Assembly (NCBI RefSeq): GCF_004345425.1
Contig: NZ_SLVP01000005.1
Coordinates: 310,001 to 374,000, forward strand
Length of the DNA: 64,000 bases
Direction: 5' to 3'
Origin: Paenibacillus sp. BK033
GTDB lineage: Bacteria; Bacillota; Bacilli; Paenibacillales; Paenibacillaceae
Both the position numbers and the translations under genes were made by a program. Below are positions 17,030 through 26,335 of the stretch, in pieces. Numbering within the stretch: position 1 is the first letter of the stretch; every line of letters starts with the position of its first letter. The notes under the pieces are model-generated. The model had not been told where the DNA came from and searched no databases. It worked only from the letters and a program-made list of their open reading frames with translations.

Positions 17030-19285
17030 ATGAGCGAAACGGGCCAGGAGTACATTGTTATCACGAATGCCAGGGAAAATAACCTTAAAAACGTTTCTTT
17101 GCGTATCCCGAAGCGGAAAATCACGATTTTTACGGGGGTATCGGGATCAGGAAAGTCATCCATCGTCTTCGATACGATCGCTGCTGAATCCACAAGACTT
17201 CTGAACGAGAATTTCAGCACGTTCGTTCGAACTTTTCTGCCGAGCTTTCCACAGCCGGATACGGACGGAATCGAAAACTTAAGCATGGCCGTTGTTGTCG
17301 ACCAGAAAAGACTGGGCGGAGGCTCCCACTCCACCATGGGCACCATTACGGATATTTCTCCGATTCTCCGCGTTTTGTTCTCCCGGGTGGGGCAGCCGTT
17401 TGTCGGCTCTGCCAATATGTTTTCCTTTAACGATCCGCAAGGCATGTGTCCTGAGTGCAACGGCATCGGCCGCAGGCTCGGAGTGGATATGAGCAAGGCC
17501 ATTGATCTGTCCAAGTCGCTTAATGAAGGGGCCGTTATGCTTCCGGATTATACCGTAAACGGCTGGGAAATGAATATGCTTCTGCAGTCTGGGGACTTCG
17601 ATCCGGACAAGAAGCTGCAGGATTACTCGCCGGAAGAGCTGGACCAGCTGCTCCATGCCAAGGCACGGAAGGTGCAAATGGACTTTGCCGGCAAGGCGAC
17701 CAACATTACCGTGGAAGGCGTTATCGAGAAGTTCACGAACAAATATATCAAGCAGGACGTAAAGCTGAAATCCGAACGCACGCAAAAAGCGGTTATGCCG
17801 TTTATCACCGAGGGCAAATGCACCAGCTGCCACGGATCGAGACTTAGTCAGGCTGCGCTGAACTGCCGGATTAACGGAATGAACATCGCAGAGCTGTCTT
17901 CCATGGAGGTGGGACATCTCATTCGGGCTGTTCAAGAAATCAGCGATGCCAAAGCGGCGCCAATCGTCAAATCGTTAACGGAGCGTCTTCAGCATCTGGT
18001 GGATATCGGGCTGGATTATTTAACGCTGGACCGGGAGACCGATACGTTGTCCGGCGGCGAATCGCAGCGCGTGAAGATGGTTAAGCATCTGAGCGGCAGC
18101 CTGGTCGATGTCACTTATATTTTCGACGAGCCTAGCGTTGGCCTGCATCCCCGAGACGTACACCGGTTGAACGACTTGCTGGTTAAGCTGCGGGATAAGG
18201 GCAATACGGTTATCGTCGTTGAGCATGATCCAGACGTTATTAAAGTTGCCGATCATATCGTTGACGTTGGTCCTCATGCAGGGAGCCGCGGAGGGAATAT
18301 TGTGTTCGAAGGCAGCTTCCAGGGCTTATTGGAGTCGGGTACTTTAACCGGAACGCATATGAAGAGACCGCTTGCATTGAAGCAGGATTGCAGGAAGGCT
18401 TCCGGCAAGCTGCCCATCCGTCATGCCAATCTGCATAACCTTCGGAATGTAAGCGTGGATATCCCAACCGGCGTATTAAACGTCGTAACAGGAGTGGCCG
18501 GTTCGGGGAAAAGCTCGCTTATCAACGATGTATTCCTCAGCCAGCATCCGGATGCAGTCGTCATCGATCAATCGGCGGTTGGCGTGTCAACCCGTTCGAA
18601 TCCGGCAACCTATACGGGAATCATGGATGACGTGCGCAAGGCCTTTGCTTCCGCCAATAAGGTGAATCAGGGCTTGTTCAGCTTCAATTCCAAAGGAGCT
18701 TGCGAGAACTGCCAGGGGCTTGGCGTTGTGTATACGGATCTGTCCTTCTTCGAAAGCGTCAAGCTGCCATGCGAGGTCTGCGAAGGCAAGCGCTTCAAGG
18801 AAGAGGTTCTCGATTACAAGCTGAACGGCAAGAATATTGCGGAAGTGCTGGAGATGACCGTCGAGCAGGCATTGGAGTTTTTCGAGCTGAAGGAAGTGAA
18901 GAAGAAGCTGCAGGCGATGAGCGACGTCGGCTTGAATTACATTACGCTTGGTCAGCCGCTCAGCACGTTGTCCGGCGGGGAATGCCAGCGCATCAAGCTG
19001 GCAAGCGAGCTTCACCAGAAGGGCAGCATCTACGTCATGGACGAGCCGACAACCGGTCTGCATATGTCGGATATCGGCCATCTGCTGGAGATCATGAACC
19101 GGCTTGTGGATGCCGGCAATACGGTCATTGTCATTGAACACAATCTCGAGGTCATCAGCCAGGCGGACTGGATTATCGACATGGGGCCGGATGGAGGCAG
19201 CAGAGGCGGCCAGGTGGTGTTCGAGGGTACCCCGTCGCAAATCATTCACGAGGAACATTCGATAACGGGAAGATTCCTGAAATAA
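17030..19285 (+). CDS. UvrA-like ABC ATPase (short, class without UvrB domain)
   Basis: The protein holds two ABC ATPase modules in the UvrA arrangement. Walker A motifs are at about 36-43 and 488-495 (GVSGSGKS, GVAGSGKS), and signature motifs are LSGGESQR (about 340) and LSGGECQR (about 647). Cys pairs such as CPECNG (from 140), CTSCHG (about 264), CENCQG and CEVCEG resemble UvrA zinc modules. At 751 residues it is about 190 shorter than canonical UvrA, as in the UvrA-like paralogs found with drug-resistance loci, and it probably lacks the UvrB-binding domain. AAAGGATG supports the ATG at 17030. Binding to damaged or drug-modified DNA is inferred. A terminator follows. Confidence 0.88.
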   Translation: MSETGQEYIVITNARENNLKNVSLRIPKRKITIFTGVSGSGKSSIVFDTIAAESTRLLNENFSTFVRTFLPSFPQPDTDGIENLSMAVVVDQKRLGGGSHSTMGTITDISPILRVLFSRVGQPFVGSANMFSFNDPQGMCPECNGIGRRLGVDMSKAIDLSKSLNEGAVMLPDYTVNGWEMNMLLQSGDFDPDKKLQDYSPEELDQLLHAKARKVQMDFAGKATNITVEGVIEKFTNKYIKQDVKLKSERTQKAVMPFITEGKCTSCHGSRLSQAALNCRINGMNIAELSSMEVGHLIRAVQEISDAKAAPIVKSLTERLQHLVDIGLDYLTLDRETDTLSGGESQRVKMVKHLSGSLVDVTYIFDEPSVGLHPRDVHRLNDLLVKLRDKGNTVIVVEHDPDVIKVADHIVDVGPHAGSRGGNIVFEGSFQGLLESGTLTGTHMKRPLALKQDCRKASGKLPIRHANLHNLRNVSVDIPTGVLNVVTGVAGSGKSSLINDVFLSQHPDAVVIDQSAVGVSTRSNPATYTGIMDDVRKAFASANKVNQGLFSFNSKGACENCQGLGVVYTDLSFFESVKLPCEVCEGKRFKEEVLDYKLNGKNIAEVLEMTVEQALEFFELKEVKKKLQAMSDVGLNYITLGQPLSTLSGGECQRIKLASELHQKGSIYVMDEPTTGLHMSDIGHLLEIMNRLVDAGNTVIVIEHNLEVISQADWIIDMGPDGGSRGGQVVFEGTPSQIIHEEHSITGRFLK

Positions 19286-19306
19286 GTTATTCCGATTATA
19301 CGCAAC

Positions 19307-19346
19307 AAAGAAGCTGCCGAACCAGTGGATCGGCAGCTTCTTTTTG
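19307..19346. terminator. Bidirectional terminator between UvrA-like and LysR genes
   Basis: A 14-bp stem (19307-19320 with 19330-19343) carries an A-run on one side and T-run on the other, between two convergent genes. Confidence 0.8.
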
Positions 19347-19348
19347 CC

Positions 19349-20239
19349 TTATGGAGCTTGGATCCCATCAAAGCGCGAGGTCAGCTGCTTCATGAAAGCA
19401 GCGGTCGCCTTGCCTACATACCTGTCCTTCAGATAGACAATACCGACTTCCCTGCGAAGGGAGGGATTGCTTATCGGGATCATGGTCATATTCTGATGGG
19501 GATACAATTCAAGCAGCGTTTTGGATAGAATGGATGCTCCGGCCCCGGCCTGTACGAGGGAAAGAATCGACTTGATTGCCGAGGTTTCAATGACGGGCTC
19601 CCAAGCAATGCCGTGCATGCTGCACACCGTGTCAATCAACTGCCGGCAACGGTGGGTTTTGGGGAACATAATGATGGGCTCTCTCATCGCTTCCTCAATG
19701 GTCACGCTGGGCTTAGCGGATAGCGGAGAATCGGAGCGGGCAACGAAATAAAATTCCTCTTCATACAAAGAAACCTTGCTGAATCTGTCGTCGTCTACCG
19801 GAAAGATGGTTACGGCAAAATCAAGATCGTCCTGCAGAAGGGGATCTACCACATCCTCCAATGCCAAAAGCTTCATGCTTATCCCCGGGTATTTCTCGTG
19901 AAATTCGACCAGCAGACCGGAAACAAGATCATTAATTTCTCCTATTAGAGTTCCGATCGTCAAGGCTCCGCGCTCCATATGATGAAGCTCGGAAATTTCC
20001 TCGCGTGCCCCTTCGACCGAGCGGAAGATGTTGCGGCTGTGGTTCAGAAGAATAAAACCGGCTTCCGTAAGCGCGATTTTTTTTCCGATTCGATGAAATA
20101 AAGGCACCCCTAGCTCATCCTCCAACTGCTTGATTTGATAACTCAACGTCGGCTGCGTAATGCCAAGCTTATCGGCGGCACGGGTAAAATGAAGCTCATC
20201 GCAGATCGCTTGAAAATACTCCAGCTGTCTAATCTCCAT
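19349..20239 (-). CDS. LysR-family transcriptional regulator
   Basis: The N-terminal helix-turn-helix has the LysR signature (QLEYFQAICDELHFTRAA, then QPTLSYQIKQLEDELG). The C-terminal effector domain follows to residue 296. The start is the ATG at 20239, with GAGGTG 6 bases upstream; a TTG at 20248 abuts that site. It is divergent from a TDT-type membrane protein. The 260-base gap holds several ATAGAA/TTCTAT half-sites, so regulation of that gene and of itself is likely. Confidence 0.88.
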   Translation of the reverse strand: MEIRQLEYFQAICDELHFTRAADKLGITQPTLSYQIKQLEDELGVPLFHRIGKKIALTEAGFILLNHSRNIFRSVEGAREEISELHHMERGALTIGTLIGEINDLVSGLLVEFHEKYPGISMKLLALEDVVDPLLQDDLDFAVTIFPVDDDRFSKVSLYEEEFYFVARSDSPLSAKPSVTIEEAMREPIIMFPKTHRCRQLIDTVCSMHGIAWEPVIETSAIKSILSLVQAGAGASILSKTLLELYPHQNMTMIPISNPSLRREVGIVYLKDRYVGKATAAFMKQLTSRFDGIQAP

Positions 20240-20315
20240 TTGCAACACCTCTTCAAATCATAAATCGCATTCTTTCCAGTATAAAGATATCGTATTATTA
20301 AATCAATTCCTAGAA

Positions 20316-20334
20316 TTCTATGATCATCATAGAA
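20316..20334. promoter_or_regulatory. Likely LysR operator
   Basis: TTCTATGA and TCATAGAA form a perfect 8-bp dyad with a 3-base centre. More copies of the half-site lie at 20338-20343 and 20395-20400, and a CTATCGATAG palindrome at 20415-20424. All lie between the divergent LysR and TDT genes, as expected for LysR binding sites. Confidence 0.55.
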
Positions 20335-20499
20335 AACTTCTATTGAATTGTATATGCTTTAACTGAAAAACGATTTAAATTATATATCATAACGATAGAA
20401 ACAATAGCATTGATCTATCGATAGCATTCTCCTTACAATGAACTCATATTCATTAGGCTGCATTTCGAGCTGAACAAAAGAGAGAATGGAGAGATGACT

Positions 20500-21471
20500 A
20501 TGAAGAGAATGCACAAACTGCCGATTGCGCCTGCTTCCTTTTTCGCGATGACCTTGGGGCTGGCGGAAACGGGGAACGCGCTTAGGTTCGCGCAAGAAAC
20601 GTGGGGAGGCTCAAAGCTATGGGGGGAACTGCTTGAAGGTCTCGCCATTCTGTCCTTCTTGTGGTGGGGAATGATATATGTGAACAAATGGATCAACCAT
20701 CGCCAAGCCGCAAGGCAGGAGTGGATGGATCCCGTGCAAGGCTCCTTTGTGGCTCTTATTCCTGAATCCGTTCTTCTTATGTCCGCTGCCATTTTGCCGT
20801 ACGATGTGACGTTCGCCCGCGTTTTGTTCTGGGCTGGCTCCGTTTCCAACCTGATGTTGGCGGCTATCCGGCTATCCGGAATGTGGAGATATCCGCGAAG
20901 CCGAACGCAGGTTACGCCTTCGTTATTTCTGACCTACACGGCAAGCGTGCTGGTGAACGCCTTGATTGCAGGGCTGCTTGGATACAAGGAATACGGCTGG
21001 ATGGTATTCGGAGCAGGCTTTATTTCCTGGATGATATTGGATTCGGTTATCTTCCAACAGCTTGCAACAGGCGGGTTGGATGCGAAGGCGCGTAACTTTA
21101 TGGGCATTTATATGGCTCCAAGCGCCATTGTGCTGGTTGCCTATCAAGTTCTAAGCGGAAAATCCTCCGATTTCGTTACGTATGCAATGGCAGGTTATAC
21201 GTTGTTCCTTTTAATTTCGTTGTCTTTTTCATTCAAGTGGTTGAGGGAGCAGTCATTTGCGCCTGGCTATTGGGCTTATACCTTTGGCGTCGCTACGGCA
21301 GCTCAAGGTACGCTCTTAATGGTGAAGAACGGCGCAACGCCATTCTTGACGGGAGTTACGGTCATTGTTCTTGCGGCATCCATCGTTGTCACACTGTCCG
21401 TTGCCTTCGGAGCCGTCTATTTGCTTATCGCGAAGAAATATTATCCTCCGGTTGCGGCCAGCAAGACCTGA
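20500..21471 (+). CDS. TDT/TehA-like membrane protein
   Basis: This 323-residue protein is almost entirely hydrophobic, with about ten predicted membrane helices. It opens with LPIAPASFFAMTLGLAETGNA, which resembles the SLAC1/TehA channel family (tellurite-resistance/dicarboxylate transporters). The family carries anions such as malate or nitrate, and the substrate here is unknown. The start is the ATG at 20500, 6 bases after GGAGAG; an ATG at 20494 directly abuts that site. It converges on the locus B GerAB gene, with the two stop codons 7 bases apart and a hairpin over them. Confidence 0.78.
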   Translation: MKRMHKLPIAPASFFAMTLGLAETGNALRFAQETWGGSKLWGELLEGLAILSFLWWGMIYVNKWINHRQAARQEWMDPVQGSFVALIPESVLLMSAAILPYDVTFARVLFWAGSVSNLMLAAIRLSGMWRYPRSRTQVTPSLFLTYTASVLVNALIAGLLGYKEYGWMVFGAGFISWMILDSVIFQQLATGGLDAKARNFMGIYMAPSAIVLVAYQVLSGKSSDFVTYAMAGYTLFLLISLSFSFKWLREQSFAPGYWAYTFGVATAAQGTLLMVKNGATPFLTGVTVIVLAASIVVTLSVAFGAVYLLIAKKYYPPVAASKT

Positions 21472-21491
21472 GAAAAGCTTATGCTTTTCTC
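21470..21491. terminator. Hairpin over the convergent stop codons
   Basis: A 9-bp stem (21470-21478 with 21483-21491) spans the ends of both the TDT and GerAB genes. It has an A-run and T-run within the stem but no long T-tract after it. Confidence 0.5.
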
Positions 21492-22567
21492 CGCTGCTTG
21501 ACGGATCCGAGTATCCAAAGAATCAAAGGAAGCACAAGGTATACAATAGGGTAGAAGATGCCGTTTAAATACAAGCTTTTCAAGGTATAGGACAGGCGAA
21601 TATTATGGTTGCTGTAAATGTAAAACACGCACCAGAGGCAAGTGACGATGCAAGCGATCAACTTCCAATTCCGGTAGCCGATCCATTCGGACAACCCATA
21701 GCTAAGGATAAACAAGCACACGGATAATTTGATGAACGCGGCAAGCAGCCACAACGGGATATAAAAAGCATCGATATTCTGAATGAAGTTAAGAATGGAG
21801 ATATACTTTGTCAGCGAATAGATCGGTACAACCAATTGAGAGGCAATCTGAGGTCCGGTAACAAACATTAGAACAAACGTTGCGAGCACTCCCCATACGA
21901 CCGTCGTGACCGTTCCCCAGATAACGGCCCTAGCAGCCGTTCGCTTGTTTTCAGCAAAAAAGTACAGCATAAGGACAATTGTAGGATCCGCGATATAGCT
22001 ATAAGAGTTAAATGTGCCTGAGAGGATGGCCAACCACCCTGAATCCGCGTAGACCGGCAGGATTCTCTTTACGTTCATATCCTGCGGATTGAGAAATAAC
22101 TGAACGAATAACATGAAGAGCAGAATAGGGCCGATAATCTCCGCGCAGCGGCTAATAGCCGTTATCCCGCCTTTGTACACGGCATAAACGACAAGGAACA
22201 GCAAGCAGATCAAAATGAATATCATTGGCGTATTATGAAGCAAAACCAGATTTTGGAAATCAACCGTGCCTTTTGCAATCATCGACATTTGTCTGAACCA
22301 TAACAGGAAGTGCGCCAGTACCAGAATTTTTCCCATTACCGTGCCCAAGAGATCCTTCATAAGCGTAATCAAGGTTTTATCCTCATGCTGTCTGCAGACC
22401 CGAAGGGAGATCCAGGTGAAAAAGAGCATCGCAACACCGCCAAGCAGCATGGATATCCAGCTGTCCTGACGCGCTTGCTCCACGGCTAGATGGATAGGAA
22501 GGTAAGTGGTCGTGACGATAGAGGATATCGTCACGATCCAATACATTTGATAGCTGCTGACTTTCAT
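21479..22567 (-). CDS. GerAB-type spore germination permease, locus B
   Basis: This 362-residue polytopic protein of the GerAB/APC-like family begins with YQMYWIVTISSIVTT, typical of the family's first helix. It is the presumed germinant-binding subunit. GAGGAGCAAAGC precedes the ATG, and it lies 22 bases after the GerAC gene. It is the last gene of locus B, so the order is A-C-B rather than the textbook A-B-C. Confidence 0.87.
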   Translation of the reverse strand: MKVSSYQMYWIVTISSIVTTTYLPIHLAVEQARQDSWISMLLGGVAMLFFTWISLRVCRQHEDKTLITLMKDLLGTVMGKILVLAHFLLWFRQMSMIAKGTVDFQNLVLLHNTPMIFILICLLFLVVYAVYKGGITAISRCAEIIGPILLFMLFVQLFLNPQDMNVKRILPVYADSGWLAILSGTFNSYSYIADPTIVLMLYFFAENKRTAARAVIWGTVTTVVWGVLATFVLMFVTGPQIASQLVVPIYSLTKYISILNFIQNIDAFYIPLWLLAAFIKLSVCLFILSYGLSEWIGYRNWKLIACIVTCLWCVFYIYSNHNIRLSYTLKSLYLNGIFYPIVYLVLPLILWILGSVKQRRKA

Positions 22568-22589
22568 GCTTTGCTCCTCTTTCCAATAA

Positions 22590-23747
22590 TTATTTCACTT
22601 GACCGGCACTTGTCCCGGTAGACCGCAACAGAATATTTGCTTTCACGGAGACGTTGATATTCTTAAAGTTATCATCCCAGTTGTTTTTTTGCGTTTTCCA
22701 CCAATAAGGATGCTTGCGATGAAGGTATTCGCCGATGCCAAAGATATCCTGTCCCCATCCCTGGACTTTATTTAGCGTAGCCTGCATGTCTTTCTCAACC
22801 CGTTCGTCCAAGTACTTCTTAAGCGCAATCATATTGTCTACTTCAGACATATCAAGCGTCGTTGTATTATCAAGAAGATAGGCTTGAGCTTTTACCGTTA
22901 ATAAAATGTGCTTGGGATCATTGCCGTCAACCGAATGAATTTCTCGCTCCAGATGCGTTAACCGAAAGGACAAGGTACCGTTTCCTTCCTTCCACGGTAT
23001 CGTTAAGCCATGAAAGGTTCCTTTTCCAATCATCCAAATCGCTCTTGAGCCTTCCGGATCATTAAGAATCCCTTTTAACTTCAGCTCGTTATCCAGAACC
23101 GCAAACCCGGCAAATTGGATGAAATGCGCTTTTTCAGTGCCTGGCTGGTCATGGTTGTCGATCTGAAGGAGAGGGACCAGAATTCTTGTTCCTTCCTGAG
23201 CCATTTCTATGAAAAATTGCCTGATCGAGTAGTTGTTCATCCCGTTGATTCGCAGCTCTTTATTTGTGGCTATGCTGGAGAGCTGCTCCAAAGGATGTTT
23301 GATCTTCATGAATTCCTTGGCACTGCCTTTAACCACAACGATAATGTCTCTTTGGTTATTCGCAGGGTCTCTGTTCAATTTATCGAATAGCTTTTTGGTA
23401 TTATTGTTTTCGATATACTGATCGCTGATTGCAATTAATGTACGATGGCTCGTAATAAGTCTTCTGGACATCTTTCTTTGCAGTTTTTCATTTGCCTCGA
23501 ACACATTTTTCCCCTTCGCCGAGATGACGATAAAACTCTCCGACTTTCCATTACTCCCTCCCTTGGTTGAGCTTAATTGGGAAGGAACGGCTATCTGATG
23601 GCTGAGCTCCAGCATATTCTCTCCGGCATGATCAATCCCGGTGCCAATAACGAATGCTAATTGATTCGGCTCTACGAAATCCGTACAGCCGGCGGAAGCG
23701 AACAGTAAAACAAGAGACAGACAAGTTTTTTGCAGCGAGCGTATCAT
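22590..23747 (-). CDS. Ger(x)C germinant-receptor lipoprotein, locus B
   Basis: The signal peptide ends in ASAGC (Cys21). The mature part opens with the family pattern FVEPNQLAFVIGTGID and continues through the three GerAC subdomains. Its start overlaps the GerAA stop by 4 bases (ATGA), so translation is coupled. At 385 residues it is a normal length. It should sit on the outer face of the inner spore membrane with GerAA and GerAB. Confidence 0.9.
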   Translation of the reverse strand: MIRSLQKTCLSLVLLFASAGCTDFVEPNQLAFVIGTGIDHAGENMLELSHQIAVPSQLSSTKGGSNGKSESFIVISAKGKNVFEANEKLQRKMSRRLITSHRTLIAISDQYIENNNTKKLFDKLNRDPANNQRDIIVVVKGSAKEFMKIKHPLEQLSSIATNKELRINGMNNYSIRQFFIEMAQEGTRILVPLLQIDNHDQPGTEKAHFIQFAGFAVLDNELKLKGILNDPEGSRAIWMIGKGTFHGLTIPWKEGNGTLSFRLTHLEREIHSVDGNDPKHILLTVKAQAYLLDNTTTLDMSEVDNMIALKKYLDERVEKDMQATLNKVQGWGQDIFGIGEYLHRKHPYWWKTQKNNWDDNFKNINVSVKANILLRSTGTSAGQVK

Positions 23748-25195
23748 TTGCGTTGTCCTTTCTTATTGCGGCCATTCTGAATCCAGAAAGGATAGCGGAT
23801 AATGATGTCTTTGATCCGTTTGGCGTCAAAGGGAGCAATCGGATACATAAACGGTCTTCCGAACGATTCGAGCATGACCATGTGAATCATCAGGAAGATG
23901 ATGCCGAATGCAAAGCCTACAAAGCCAAGCAGCCCGGTAATGAAGAGAAACAGATAACGAATGATGCGAAAGGGCAGACTAGCGCTGTATCTTGGAATGG
24001 AATACGACGCTACACCCGTTAAAGAAACCACGATTATGATTGGCGTGGAGATGAGTCCCGCTTCCACAGCGGCTTGTCCAATAACCAGCGCCCCAAGGAT
24101 GCTGACCACCGGGCCGAGCTGGTTCGGAAGGTGAACGCCGGCCTCCTGCAAGGCATCAAACACAAACAGCATGAGAAATACCTCAATCACCGTCGGAAAC
24201 GGAGAGCTTTCTCTTGCGGCGGAAATGCCCATCATCAGATAACTGGGCACCATCTCCGGGTGGAAGGTCGATAGGGCAACATAAATGGAGGGCAAAGCGA
24301 AAGAAATAAAGGTCATGATGTAACGAATCGTGCGGGTAAGCAATACAAAAATAAACCTCTCGAAATAATCGTCAACGGACTGAAGGCCTGACCAGAATGT
24401 AATGGGAAGAATCAAGGCAAACGGAGACCCGTTGGCTATAATTGCAACTTTTCCTTCCAATAAGCTTGCCGTGACGATATCCGGACGTTCGGTATTCTGA
24501 ATTTGCGAGAAGAGAGAGAAGGATTTGCCCTCCATCCATTCCTCAATGTAGGCGGAATCGATAATCCCGTCTATCTCAATGGCATTGAGCTTTTCCCTCA
24601 CTTGCGCAAGTATTTTTTCTTCTGCCAGACCTTGCACATAGACAAGAGCCACGTCCGTTTGCGTGTATGTCCCAACGGTGAAGGACTCCAGCTTTAGATC
24701 CTTGTGAATAATCCGGCGTCTGATCATCGTGGTATTCGTACGCAAGCTTTCGACGAAGCCTTCCTTGGAGCCGCGCAAAGCCGATTCCTTCTTAGGCTCT
24801 TGAATGCTTCTTGTTTCGTAATCCCGGATCTGCGCGATAAGCGCGGATGCTTCGCCTTCCGCGAATACCGCCATACTGCCCTGCAGGATATGCTGCACCA
24901 GCTTTTCCGCGCTGTCGGACGTTTGCACGTTCGCTAAGGGAAGCCAATTGCTTCTGATGATTTCCGCAAGCGATTGTAAACGATTTGTGCCAGTGCAAAG
25001 CGGCGGTTCATCATGCATAAGAGGTTTTAGGATACTCTCTTCAACGCTTTGCATGCGTATCATTCCATCTAAATAAGCGAGCAAAAGCACGGTTTCGTCC
25101 TTTAGCCTAAATGAACGGATAATGAAGTCCGAGCAATTCTGGAATTGTTCTCTAAGGTACGATTCATTCTCTTCAAGTCTTGAGCTGAGATTCAT
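23744..25195 (-). CDS. GerAA-type germinant-receptor A subunit, locus B
   Basis: This 483-residue protein has the full family architecture. The soluble N-terminal half has the landmarks LRGSKEGFVESLRTN and IQNTERPDIV. The membrane half begins near NGSPFALILPITF and has about five hydrophobic segments, including GALVIGQAAVEAGLI. GAGGTG with 7-base spacing supports the ATG at 25195. It is the first gene of locus B, behind a sigma-G-like promoter. Confidence 0.92.
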   Translation of the reverse strand: MNLSSRLEENESYLREQFQNCSDFIIRSFRLKDETVLLLAYLDGMIRMQSVEESILKPLMHDEPPLCTGTNRLQSLAEIIRSNWLPLANVQTSDSAEKLVQHILQGSMAVFAEGEASALIAQIRDYETRSIQEPKKESALRGSKEGFVESLRTNTTMIRRRIIHKDLKLESFTVGTYTQTDVALVYVQGLAEEKILAQVREKLNAIEIDGIIDSAYIEEWMEGKSFSLFSQIQNTERPDIVTASLLEGKVAIIANGSPFALILPITFWSGLQSVDDYFERFIFVLLTRTIRYIMTFISFALPSIYVALSTFHPEMVPSYLMMGISAARESSPFPTVIEVFLMLFVFDALQEAGVHLPNQLGPVVSILGALVIGQAAVEAGLISTPIIIVVSLTGVASYSIPRYSASLPFRIIRYLFLFITGLLGFVGFAFGIIFLMIHMVMLESFGRPFMYPIAPFDAKRIKDIIIRYPFWIQNGRNKKGQRK

Positions 25196-25243
25196 AGATA
25201 ATCACCTCGCCTGGTTAATCAGCCGCATCGCATGGGTATTGGG

Positions 25244-25273
25244 TATTATGACCATTTGGTGAAATGGCTATGC
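25244..25273 (-). promoter_or_regulatory. Sigma-G-like promoter of germinant-receptor locus B
   Basis: On the minus strand, GCATA (-35, 25273-25269) and CATAATA (-10, 25250-25244) are 18 bases apart. Both fit the forespore sigma-G consensus GHATR-N18-CATNHTA exactly. The element lies about 50 bases upstream of the GerAA start, as expected for a gene expressed in the forespore. Confidence 0.7.
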
Positions 25274-25372
25274 AGCATACGGATTTGAGATGATATTGAA
25301 TCGCCGGCAACGAATATCAAAACCCTTAGGGAAGAAAAATAGAACGAAATGATAGTTTAGGGGGAGTCCCAT

Positions 25373-25744
25373 ATGGAAGTGTTTGCAGATTTTTTGGCCG
25401 GTATTGATAACTTGACGCACCGGGAACGGACGGAGGAAGTGTTGACTTGGGCTGCGGATACGTTTCCTTTATTGGCTCCAAAGATCGGCTGGAACCAGCC
25501 CATGTTCACAGACCACGATACCTATATCATCGGGTTTAGCGCAGCCAAACAGCATCTCGCTGTCGCGCCGGAACGGGCAGGGATGATTCGGTTTACGGAT
25601 GACATAGAAAAGGCCGGCTATGATCACACCGGCTTATTACTGCGTATTCGGTGGGAGAAACCCGTCGATTACGGCCTTCTCAAGAGGATGATTGAATTTA
25701 ACATTACCGATAAAGCGGACTGCACAACCTTCTGGAGGAAATAA
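25373..25744 (+). CDS. DUF1801/YdhG-type (frataxin-fold) protein
   Basis: This 123-residue protein opens with a helix ([13 protein letters not shown]) and then the pattern [31 protein letters not shown] in separate strands, typical of DUF1801. Bacillus subtilis YdhG (Fra) has this fold and was described as an iron chaperone, so a role in iron delivery is possible but not shown here. The ATG follows a GGGGGAG-type site. The neighbouring DinB gene follows 75 bases later on the same strand. Confidence 0.82.
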   Translation: MEVFADFLAGIDNLTHRERTEEVLTWAADTFPLLAPKIGWNQPMFTDHDTYIIGFSAAKQHLAVAPERAGMIRFTDDIEKAGYDHTGLLLRIRWEKPVDYGLLKRMIEFNITDKADCTTFWRK

Positions 25745-25819
25745 GACCATCAAGCAGGCAGGAGATTATATACCCGAGCAGAATAATAGGGATATACGGG
25801 CTATGCGGGAGGGCTAAGC

Positions 25820-26296
25820 GTGATTAAATTATTCGAGTATAACTGGCAGGTTCGTCAGGACTGGTTCCGCTGGTGCGGTGAAGTCGACCCCGATGAGCTG
25901 CTGAAAAAGCGTACCGGCGGATTAGGCTTCATCCTGCCCACGCTTTATCATATCGTGGCCGTCGAATATGGTTGGATCTGTGGCGGAATAGAAGGAAAGG
26001 AACTCTACATACCTTCGTTTGGCGAGGTAGCGAGCCTGCGGCAGGTCATTGACTTCTCTGCCCGCTGCCGGGAGGAGGTTGCGCCATTCGTCTACGGATG
26101 GAATGACAGCCTGGAGAACCGCGTGATGATTGATATTACGGATGACGGGAAAGAAGAAGCCCATAAATGCGGTGAAGTGATGAGGCATGTCATCGCCCAC
26201 GAGATCCATCACATGGGTCAATTATCGGTATGGGCACGCGAGGTCGGCAAGGTACCGGTTAGCGCAAACCTGATCGGCAGAGGGTTATTCGGGTAA
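25820..26296 (+). CDS. DinB-family protein (paralog of the 5.1 kb copy)
   Basis: This 158-residue DinB/YfiT-like four-helix protein has His44-equivalent (TLYHIVAVEYGWICG) and the HEIHHMGQ motif. KLFEYNWQVRQDWF and LLKKRTGG are shared word for word with the protein at 5115-5588, and the C-terminal SVWxRExGKxPVxAN pattern is also common to both. The two are recent paralogs with divergent middle regions. A GTG start at 25820 follows GGGAGGG. The next gene is an SDR on the same strand 39 bases away. Confidence 0.85.
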   Translation: MIKLFEYNWQVRQDWFRWCGEVDPDELLKKRTGGLGFILPTLYHIVAVEYGWICGGIEGKELYIPSFGEVASLRQVIDFSARCREEVAPFVYGWNDSLENRVMIDITDDGKEEAHKCGEVMRHVIAHEIHHMGQLSVWAREVGKVPVSANLIGRGLFG

Positions 26297-26335
26297 GGTC
26301 CTTACTAAATACAGCGACAAGGGAGTTTGAATAGC

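Noticed and set aside
17279..17935. A 218-codon open frame on the minus strand inside the UvrA-like gene.
   Set aside because: It has no family pattern, the composition is that of an antisense shadow, and the plus-strand gene is clear.
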